NCBI GenBank assembly: GCA_002351365.1
Contig: DEGE01000001.1
Span: forward strand, 40,653 to 46,260
Length of the DNA stretch: 5,608 nt
Origin: Candidatus Saccharibacteria bacterium UBA2834
GTDB lineage: Bacteria; Patescibacteriota; Saccharimonadia; Saccharimonadales; Saccharimonadaceae
Direction of reading: 5' to 3'
A program made the translations under genes and the position numbers. Positions within the stretch are counted from its first letter, which is position 1. The number at the start of each line of letters is the position of its first letter. Under the pieces are notes generated by a model. That model was not told the DNA's origin. It saw nothing but the letters and a program-made list of their open reading frames with translations, and searched no databases. Below, piece by piece: positions 1 to 5,424 of the stretch.

Positions 1-1175
1 GTCACTGGTGTCGCCATGTGTTGTCGATTAACGAGAAGATGCCGAATGGTGCTGTGCCGGATATGGTATTGCCATTCAAGCTCGAGAAGGCGAAGGCGCA
101 AGCTAATATTGATGAATTTGTGAAAAAGCGACAGTTCTTTGCTCACCCGCAATTTAAGAAGGAATTTACGACCGAGAATATTATGGGCGTATATTTACCA
201 TACATGGTGGTAGATGCGAATACGCATGCTTCTTTGTCGGGTGAGGCGGAGCATCAAACGCGTTCATATACGGTAGGGAGCGGTAATTCGCAACGCCGAA
301 TGTATGACGCGGATGTTTATGATGTGATGCGCGAATTCGATTTGTTGGGAGACGATTTAACGGTTGAGGCTTCTGCCGACAAATTAAATCAGAACACTTT
401 AATAAACACGAACAATGTGATTAGTGCGGTGATGCCATTTGATACGGAAAACTGTGAAGACTGGAACCCGGGTTTGTTGCGTGGCTATGCGAGTGAAAAA
501 CGCGATACTAATATTGAAGCGCTAAAGCCGGCAGTGGATTTGCAAATTGGCGATATGGCGCGATATCGTGCGCGCGAAAGTATGAAGTTCTATGATCGTG
601 GCGTAAAATGGACAAACGAAAAGTTAGACGTTAAGGGCAGACGTTGGCGGGCGGCCTATTTACCGGTTTGGCTGTACAGTTACCTTGAAGTAAAAGACGG
701 TAAAAAATTACTGCATTACGTAGCAGTGAATGCGCGGACTGGTGAAACGATGGGCAGTGTGCCAATTTATAAAACGAAGCTATTGATTGTCTCGGCAATC
801 ATTGAAATGATTGGTATTTTCCTTGGTACGAGATGGATTTTGTACTGGTTGGGCGTTGATATGGATGATGATAATCCGTTTTGGCTTGGTCTGTTGGCCT
901 ATACGCCTGGCTTTATCTTCTATTGGGTTATGACGAGTCGTTATCGTAATATGGGTGCACGCCATAAACATGAACAGGAGACAAAGACCGAAGTGCGCAA
1001 TTTGAAGCAGTCTGATGTGAAGCGCGAATCGCGCAAGCGCCTGTCGTCTTCGCGTATTGCGGGCGAAAATGGCAATACGGTTAGGGGTACTTTATCGTCA
1101 AGCAGTAACCAAAAAATGCTCGGCGAGAAATTAGCGAAGGGCCTTGGCATAGACCAGATGCTAGGGAAGAATTAA
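1..1175 (+). CDS. TFIIB-type zinc-ribbon membrane protein, copy A (5' end outside window)
   Basis: The gene is already open at base 1. The first complete codon is His at 3-5, and the frame reads HWCRHVLS, matching the second zinc-ribbon CHWC of the downstream paralog, so roughly the first 93 residues lie outside the window. The GTG at 18 is therefore internal, not the start. Conserved blocks shared with copy B are GVYLPYMVVDAN (nt 186-221), MPFDTEN, LPVWLYS (from nt 660) and VAVNARTGET (nt 720-749). These resemble the widespread bacterial 'TFIIB-type zinc ribbon-containing protein' family, whose function is unknown to me. Two hydrophobic segments follow (about nt 780-863 and 880-940), separated by an acidic DMDDDN loop, then a hydrophilic Ser/Arg/Lys-rich tail. 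A membrane anchor with the zinc ribbons and tail in the cytoplasm is the simplest topology (inference). It is probably co-transcribed with copy B, which starts one base after its TAA. Confidence 0.85.
   Translation, partial: HWCRHVLSINEKMPNGAVPDMVLPFKLEKAKAQANIDEFVKKRQFFAHPQFKKEFTTENIMGVYLPYMVVDANTHASLSGEAEHQTRSYTVGSGNSQRRMYDADVYDVMREFDLLGDDLTVEASADKLNQNTLINTNNVISAVMPFDTENCEDWNPGLLRGYASEKRDTNIEALKPAVDLQIGDMARYRARESMKFYDRGVKWTNEKLDVKGRRWRAAYLPVWLYSYLEVKDGKKLLHYVAVNARTGETMGSVPIYKTKLLIVSAIIEMIGIFLGTRWILYWLGVDMDDDNPFWLGLLAYTPGFIFYWVMTSRYRNMGARHKHEQETKTEVRNLKQSDVKRESRKRLSSSRIAGENGNTVRGTLSSSSNQKMLGEKLAKGLGIDQMLGKN
1163..1169 (+). promoter_or_regulatory. Shine-Dalgarno-like site for zinc-ribbon copy B
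   Basis: AGGGAAG lies 7 nt before the ATG at 1177, inside the last codons of copy A. It supports the ATG at 1177 as the start and coupled translation of the pair. It is the clearest ribosome-binding site in the window: cysS and the transporter gene have none. Confidence 0.55.
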
Positions 1176-1176
1176 T

Positions 1177-2571
1177 ATGAGCGAAGCGGCGTCGGTCAAA
1201 CGTTGCGCAAATTGTGGTGGTTCGGATTTTTTCCTGGAAGAAGCAAGCGGGAAATTGCGATGCAAAAACTGCAAAAGTTATTATGAAGATTTTAGCGCGA
1301 ACGCCGCTGATAATTTGAATGAATTGCGCGGTGAGCATATTACCGAACGTGCAAGCCAAATTAATGGCAGTAAGGACGAGCTGATATCGCTAGCCTGTTC
1401 ATCTTGTGGAGCAGAGGTGACAATTATAGCTAGCGAAGCGAATAATGCGAAATGCCACTGGTGTCGTCATGTGCTATCGATTGAGGACAAGTTGCCAAAT
1501 AGCGTGGCGCCAGATTTGGTACTACCGTTTTCTATTAAAAAAGAGGTGGCGTTACAGAAAGTCAAAACTTTCTTGGCAGAGAATAAAGTATTAGCTAAGA
1601 ATGTTTGGCGACGAACAAAAGTTAGTGACATTCATGGTGTCTATTTGCCATTTATGTTAGTGGATGCAAACGTGCATGTATCAATGGACGGGGGTGGTAA
1701 GATTTTGGAAAAAACGCGCACTATTGGTACGGGCGATAATCAAAGGACGGTGCTTGATGTCGGCACGTATATCGTGAAACGAGATTTTGATATGGTGGTC
1801 GACGATTTGGCGGTTGAGGCCGCAGTTAAAACCAGTGACGAGATGCGTGCTTCAACTTCGAATGTACTTAATGCAGTGTTGCCTTTTGATACGGAGAATG
1901 CCGTAAAATGGGATGCGCGATACTTGCGAGGATACACGATGGAAACTAGGAATGTATCCGCCAAGGAGAGTGAAGACCGAGTGCGAAGGCAAATTGAAGA
2001 TATTGCTTGGGGAAAAGTGAAGCCCGATATGGCCCGATATAAATATGGACTAGATTGGCATAAGAATACTATGACTCAGAGAGGCATTAGGTGGAAAACG
2101 ATTCATTTACCAGTCTGGATTTATAGTGTTCGGGTGCGCGAGGGATTGAAAAATAAAATATATTACGTTGCCGTGAATGGTCGCACGGGAGAGACGGAAT
2201 GGGTGATACCGCAGAGTCGCCTCAAGGAATGGTCAATTATTATTGGCGTGTGGCTATTATTGCACGGTGTGTTGTGGTTGACTTATGAATTTGTGCCATT
2301 GCCATCGGATAAATTAGGCATACTAATGACTATCATTTTGATAGTGATTTTGGCATGGGTTGTGCTGGCATTTAAGTGGATGCGTGATTGGCGCAGTAAA
2401 TTCTTCCACACATTCGTGAAGCATGATCACGCGCACGAGTCGAATGTGGAACTTCGAAACATAGTAGCCGAAGATGATTTTAAGGGGATAATTACGCTTG
2501 AGACTTCTACTTTGGGCAATTCTGGCGCAGGGGAAGAGTTTGTTAGCTTTAAATGGTCAGAAGAGAAATAA
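1177..2571 (+). CDS. TFIIB-type double zinc-ribbon membrane protein, copy B
   Basis: This is a complete 464-residue protein. Two four-cysteine zinc ribbons open it: Cys10, 13, 29, 32 and Cys74, 77, 93, 96 (CxxC pairs spaced 15 and 15). The conserved domain follows, with VLPF at 115-118, GVYLPFMLVDAN at 154-165, LPFDTEN at 235-241, HLPVWIYS at 310-317 and YYVAVNGRTGET at 329-340. The LPF / GVYLPF / LPVW / NGRTGE series is typical of the bacterial TFIIB-type zinc ribbon family. The name reflects the metal-binding fold only; a transcription role is not implied. Membrane segments lie at about 352-370 and 380-399, followed by a charged tail of about 65 residues (HDHAH near its start). The start at 1177 has an SD-like site and leaves the first ribbon intact. 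It is a clear paralog of the gene upstream and probably in its operon. Function is not known; a membrane-tethered scaffold or protein/nucleic-acid binding role is a guess. Confidence 0.88.
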   Translation: MSEAASVKRCANCGGSDFFLEEASGKLRCKNCKSYYEDFSANAADNLNELRGEHITERASQINGSKDELISLACSSCGAEVTIIASEANNAKCHWCRHVLSIEDKLPNSVAPDLVLPFSIKKEVALQKVKTFLAENKVLAKNVWRRTKVSDIHGVYLPFMLVDANVHVSMDGGGKILEKTRTIGTGDNQRTVLDVGTYIVKRDFDMVVDDLAVEAAVKTSDEMRASTSNVLNAVLPFDTENAVKWDARYLRGYTMETRNVSAKESEDRVRRQIEDIAWGKVKPDMARYKYGLDWHKNTMTQRGIRWKTIHLPVWIYSVRVREGLKNKIYYVAVNGRTGETEWVIPQSRLKEWSIIIGVWLLLHGVLWLTYEFVPLPSDKLGILMTIILIVILAWVVLAFKWMRDWRSKFFHTFVKHDHAHESNVELRNIVAEDDFKGIITLETSTLGNSGAGEEFVSFKWSEEK

Positions 2572-2572
2572 T

Positions 2573-2601
2573 TTTTCATCCCTGATAACAACTGATATAC
2601 T
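2573..2601 (+). promoter_or_regulatory. Promoter of cysS, extended -10, near-leaderless
   Basis: TTTTCA at 2573-2578 (4 of 6 matches to the -35 consensus) is followed by a 17-bp spacer and TATACT at 2596-2601, preceded by TG at 2593-2594 (extended -10 TGATATACT). The -35 begins two bases after the copy B stop codon. Transcription would start near 2608, only about 3 nt before the ATG at 2611, so the mRNA would have essentially no leader. There is no Shine-Dalgarno in the gap. Confidence 0.65.
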
Positions 2602-2610
2602 AAAGATATT

Positions 2611-3966
2611 ATGAAACTATATAATACGTTGACTCGCAGAGTCGAAGATTTTACACCACAAGATCCTAAACGGGTGAAAATGTATACTTGTGGGCCGACG
2701 GTTTATAGTTTTGCGCACGTGGGTAACTTTACGTCATATGTGTATTGGGACTTATTGGTGCGGACTTTGCAATTGAATGGTTGGACGGTAGACCGTGTTT
2801 TGAATATTACGGACGTGGGGCATTTGACGTCGGACGCCGATGACGGCGAAGACAAAATGGAAAAAGGTGCACGTCGTGAGGGCAAGACAGTCTGGGAAAT
2901 TGCCGAGATGTATATGAACGATTATCTTGAGAATTTCCGCGCATTGAATTTAATTGAGCCGACTAATATTTGCCGCGCGACGGATTTTATTGAAGAAGAC
3001 AAGAAATTGGTTGACGTATTGGATAAAAAGGGAATGCTCTATGATACGACGGACGGCCTATATTATGACACATCAAAGTTTCCGACTTATGCTGAATTTG
3101 CGCATTTGGATTTGGACCACCTAAAGGCAGGGGCGCGAGTAGATTTTAATTCCGAGAAGAAGAACGTGTCAGATTTCGCGGTCTGGAAATGGATTCGCGA
3201 TGGCGAAGATCATGCTATGCAATGGGAATATCGCGGTCGAATGGGGTATCCGGGTTGGCACCTAGAGTGTGCAACGATTATTCATGAAAAATTGGGCGAA
3301 ACAATTGATATTCATACGGGTGGAATTGATCATATTCCAGTGCATCATACGAATGAAATTGCAGAGCTTGAAGGCGCCTTCGGCAAGAAGATGTCTAATT
3401 TCTGGTTGCATAATAATTTTATTACGATTGATGGCGAAAAAATTTCGAAGTCGCTTGGCAACGTGTATGATTTTCGTGATTTGGCAGAGAAGGGCTTTTC
3501 GCATTTAGATTACAAAATGTGGGTATTGCAGGGTCATTTTCAGAGTGAGCGCAATTTTTCGTTTACGGATTTGGCGGCAGCAAAGCAGAGGTTATTGAAT
3601 TATCGAAACTTTGCGGCGCTACGTTGGCAAAAGGATGCGACGGATTTATCTAGTGTAAAGTCGGCAATTATAGAACAGCTGAACAATAATCTTAATTCAG
3701 CGGGGGCATTTGCGGAGTTAGATAAAGTTTTAACTAAAAATGTGCCGGATGATGATTTTATAAAATTCCTGGATCAGGCCTTTGGGCTCAATATTGAGGA
3801 GACTACGCCGGATATTTCGGAAGAGCTGAAACAGAAAATTGCGGAACGCTTCGAAGCGAAGAAAGCGCGTGACTTCGCGAAAGCTGATGCCTTGAGAGAC
3901 GAGATTGCGAAGGAGGGGATTGTGTTACTTGATGGAGCGGACGGCTCAATTTGGCAATATGCTTAG
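2611..3966 (+). CDS. cysS: Cysteinyl-tRNA synthetase (CysRS)
   Basis: CysRS charges tRNA-Cys with cysteine using ATP in the cytoplasm. The 451-residue length is close to the usual family size (about 460). The class I signatures are present: HVGN at 36-39 (HIGH motif) inside CGPTVYSFAHVGN, and KISKS at 277-281. The four ligands of the active-site zinc are in place: Cys27, Cys220, His245 and Glu249, with the spacing 25 then 4 seen in the E. coli enzyme. The C-terminal family motif is recognisable (RDFAKADALRDEI, 420-432, then GSIW near the end). Compared with the E. coli type, the NITDIDDK block is replaced by NITDVGHLT (65-73) with a short insertion ending in GEDK (79-82), and PHHENE becomes VHHTNE (244-249). 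These variants recall the candidate-phyla-radiation subgroup (from memory). It is expressed from its own promoter and ends at a bidirectional terminator. Confidence 0.97.
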   Translation: MKLYNTLTRRVEDFTPQDPKRVKMYTCGPTVYSFAHVGNFTSYVYWDLLVRTLQLNGWTVDRVLNITDVGHLTSDADDGEDKMEKGARREGKTVWEIAEMYMNDYLENFRALNLIEPTNICRATDFIEEDKKLVDVLDKKGMLYDTTDGLYYDTSKFPTYAEFAHLDLDHLKAGARVDFNSEKKNVSDFAVWKWIRDGEDHAMQWEYRGRMGYPGWHLECATIIHEKLGETIDIHTGGIDHIPVHHTNEIAELEGAFGKKMSNFWLHNNFITIDGEKISKSLGNVYDFRDLAEKGFSHLDYKMWVLQGHFQSERNFSFTDLAAAKQRLLNYRNFAALRWQKDATDLSSVKSAIIEQLNNNLNSAGAFAELDKVLTKNVPDDDFIKFLDQAFGLNIEETTPDISEELKQKIAERFEAKKARDFAKADALRDEIAKEGIVLLDGADGSIWQYA

Positions 3967-3968
3967 AC

Positions 3969-3998
3969 AAAAAAGTCGCCCCTTAGGGCGATTTTTTT
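3969..3998. terminator. Bidirectional intrinsic terminator between cysS and the transporter gene
   Basis: A-tract 3969-3974, then stem TCGCCC (3976-3981), loop CTTA (3982-3985), stem GGGCGA (3986-3991), then seven T (3992-3998). On the opposite strand the A-tract becomes the U-tract, so the same hairpin ends both convergent genes. It begins 2 nt after the cysS TAG and ends 1 nt before the TAA of the transporter gene, an extremely compact arrangement. Confidence 0.92.
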
Positions 3999-3999
3999 G

Positions 4000-5172
4000 T
4001 TACTTTTTAGCAATTAGAACGTCGTCTTTTTTGACGGGCTTTTTGTCTTCGGATTTCTTCTTGCTGTCATCGAAATTGCTGGCATTAATTTTGCCGTCAT
4101 CCATCCAGTCGGCGCCGTATTCTTCGAGTAGAACTTTAATACAGCCGGCGATTGGGATTGAGATAATCGCTCCGGCGAGGCCGAAAGTATAGACACCAAT
4201 CGTGACGGCGGAAAGAATGACGAGTGCTGGTAATTGCATGCCTTTGCCTTGGATTTTTGGTGAGATAATATTGGATTCGATTTGGAGATAGACAATAGTG
4301 TAGATAAGGAAGGCGATGCCGGCCCAAAACACATTGAAGCCGAGCAGAAGAGCGACGATTGCGCCGCCAATAAAGCTACCAAACATTGGAATGAGGCAGA
4401 ATACGCCAGTGATTAAGCCGAATGGGAAGGCAAGGCCTGGTGAAATATGGAAGCAGAGACAGATTATGAATACGGCGACGGCGGTAGCGCAAGCATTGAT
4501 AAGGGCTACCGTGACGGCGCTTGAAACGTATTTTGATACGGTTTCGGCAAGGCGTTTAACAACATGTTTGGCGCGATGGGTGTTTTTGGAGTTGCCCATG
4601 GTGTGCCAGAAAGTATCAACAATGCTTGGGCCTTCGGTAAGCATGAAGAAGGCGAGTACGAGTGCGAGAATGACTACGGCAAAAAAGCTGCCGACGTTAG
4701 AGATGGAGGCGGTGAGTACGTTGCCGAAATCTCCGGAGAGATTGTTGGAGAAGCTTTGGACGATTTGGGAAATTTGATCTTGAAGGTTGGCAATGCCGAG
4801 AGTGCCGCCAATTTTGTTGATAAGGCCAATATCACCCGTGGCGGTATCAAAGAGAGAAGGCAGACCATTGAAAAAGCGGATTGATTCATTAATGACGGTA
4901 GGCACAACCACGGAAAGGAAAGCGATAATGAATCCAACTACGATAATATAAGACAACGCAATTGCAAAATTGCGGCTTTTGCTGGGGAAAATACCAGCGA
5001 GAGTCTTGACGAGTGGCGAAATGGCCAGCGCAAAGAAAAGAGCGGCAAAAATGATTGATAGGCCAAAGCTAGCCTTATATAAAAGATATCCAGCGGCGAT
5101 AAAACCAATAATCACCAGCCAAAAGCGAATGAAGGTTTTGGTGTCGATCTGGACCTTAGTGGTAGTACTCAT
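4000..5172 (-). CDS. AI-2E family transporter (multi-pass membrane permease)
   Basis: This is a 390-residue integral membrane protein of the AI-2E (formerly UPF0118/PerM) family, whose members include the autoinducer-2 exporter TqsA and Na+/H+ antiporters; the substrate here cannot be read from sequence. Hydrophobic segments lie at about 14-32, 36-53, 69-91 and 160-178, and four or so more between 215 and 349. A soluble loop (about 95-158) separates the third and fourth, as is usual in the family. Signatures are IPMFGSFIGG (261-270), LQIESNIISPKIQGK (296-310), LP at 314-315 and FGLAGAIISIPIAG (330-343). The tail from about 350 is hydrophilic and Lys/Asp-rich. I chose the ATG at 5172 over the in-frame GTG at 5178, because the GTG abuts the -10 box and would precede the predicted transcript start. 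The gene converges on cysS and shares its terminator. Confidence 0.93.
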   Translation of the reverse strand: MSTTTKVQIDTKTFIRFWLVIIGFIAAGYLLYKASFGLSIIFAALFFALAISPLVKTLAGIFPSKSRNFAIALSYIIVVGFIIAFLSVVVPTVINESIRFFNGLPSLFDTATGDIGLINKIGGTLGIANLQDQISQIVQSFSNNLSGDFGNVLTASISNVGSFFAVVILALVLAFFMLTEGPSIVDTFWHTMGNSKNTHRAKHVVKRLAETVSKYVSSAVTVALINACATAVAVFIICLCFHISPGLAFPFGLITGVFCLIPMFGSFIGGAIVALLLGFNVFWAGIAFLIYTIVYLQIESNIISPKIQGKGMQLPALVILSAVTIGVYTFGLAGAIISIPIAGCIKVLLEEYGADWMDDGKINASNFDDSKKKSEDKKPVKKDDVLIAKK

Positions 5173-5178
5173 AAGCAC

Positions 5179-5187
5179 ATTATATCA
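5179..5187 (-). promoter_or_regulatory. Extended -10 promoter of the AI-2E gene, predicted leaderless
   Basis: On the minus strand TGATATAAT is a perfect extended -10 (TATAAT at 5184-5179, TG at 5187-5186). No good -35 is visible at 16-18 bp (for example ATACCT), which an extended -10 can tolerate. Only 6 nt separate the -10 from the ATG at 5172, so transcription would start at or next to the A of ATG. There is no Shine-Dalgarno. Confidence 0.7.
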
Positions 5188-5221
5188 TCTGGTGTTCTTA
5201 AAGGTATAAGCATAAGCGTAC

Positions 5222-5250
5222 TTGACTTTTTTGACGATGTGTGCTATAAT
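5222..5250 (+). promoter_or_regulatory. Near-consensus sigma70-type promoter driving the rightward leader RNA and gene
   Basis: TTGACT (5222-5227), a 17-bp spacer, then TATAAT (5245-5250) preceded by TGC (5242-5244), an extended -10. One mismatch to the full consensus makes it the best promoter in the window. Predicted start is about 5257. A second TTGAC (5231-5235) lies nine bases after the first. The -10 lies inside a perfect palindrome, so the promoter may be repressed or may fire in both directions. Confidence 0.85.
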
Positions 5251-5257
5251 TATAGCA
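5242..5257. repeat. Perfect 16-bp palindrome overlapping the -10 box
   Basis: TGCTATAATTATAGCA is its own reverse complement over all 16 bases. It contains an extended TATAAT on each strand (plus strand 5245-5250, minus strand 5254-5249). It could be an operator for a dimeric repressor or a symmetric bidirectional promoter core. The minus-strand -35 position (5272-5277, TAGCCC) matches only three of six bases. Confidence 0.75.
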
Positions 5258-5420
5258 TAGTCCTTCATTGAGGGCTAAGCACCTGGAAAAACCACGATAA
5301 GCTGTTTTTCTACTAACCTGGAGCACGTCTCTGCGTTTTTGGCCATAACGATGCTGTTGCGGCTAAAAACGCGGAGATGCGCGAGAAAGGTAAGCACTGC
5401 AAAAGTGCAAGAAGAAAGAA
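5257..5420 (+). ncRNA. Structured 5' leader RNA of unknown class (candidate cis-regulatory element)
   Basis: About 164 nt lie between the predicted start of transcription and the next ATG. Four hairpins can be drawn. P1: 5258-5264 with 5271-5277, right at the 5' end. P2: 5284-5292 with 5304-5312, built around GAAAAAC/GTTTTTC. P3: 5326-5344 with 5361-5379, 19 uninterrupted pairs counting G-U, 16-nt loop. P4: 5394-5398 with 5404-5408. GCAA in the P4 loop (5399-5402) can pair with TTGC in the P3 loop (5357-5360). ACCTGGA occurs twice (5281-5287, 5316-5322), flanking P2. I see no SRP Alu/GGAAG motif, tmRNA, RNase P, T-box or familiar riboswitch core. No hairpin is followed by a U-run, so any control probably acts on translation or RNA stability. 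It could also be a separate small RNA. Confidence 0.55.
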
Positions 5421-5424
5421 ATGA
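5377..5424 (+). CDS. Possible 15-codon basic leader peptide (upstream ORF)
   Basis: ATG at 5377 opens MREKGKHCKSARRKK and stops at TGA 5422-5424, which overlaps the next start as ATGA, the classic translational-coupling arrangement. Seven of 15 residues are Lys or Arg. Against it, GGAG (5373-5376) touches the ATG with no spacing and is buried in the 3' arm of hairpin P3. It may be chance in purine-rich sequence. Confidence 0.22.
   Translation: MREKGKHCKSARRKK

Noticed and set aside
18..20. GTG at 18 as the start of the first gene
   Set aside because: The frame is open to base 1 and the codons before 18 (HWCRH) match the second zinc ribbon of the paralog, so the gene begins outside the window.
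3269..3508. 79-codon plus-strand ORF inside cysS
   Set aside because: It is an alternative frame within a conserved catalytic region of CysRS; no frameshift is needed because cysS is intact.
4316..4884. Plus-strand ORFs opposite the AI-2E gene
   Set aside because: They are antisense shadows of a well-supported membrane protein, with low-quality composition and no promoter or SD.
5176..5178. GTG at 5178 as the start of the AI-2E gene
   Set aside because: It directly abuts the -10 box and would lie before the predicted start of transcription; ATG 5172 is better placed.
5326..5379. P3 hairpin as an intrinsic terminator
   Set aside because: It is followed by GCGAGAAAGG rather than a U-run, so simple intrinsic termination is unlikely.
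5257..5420. Leader as SRP RNA, tmRNA, RNase P RNA, 6S RNA or T-box
   Set aside because: None of the conserved motifs of these RNAs that I know is present, and the hairpin arrangement does not fit; a covariance search was not possible here.
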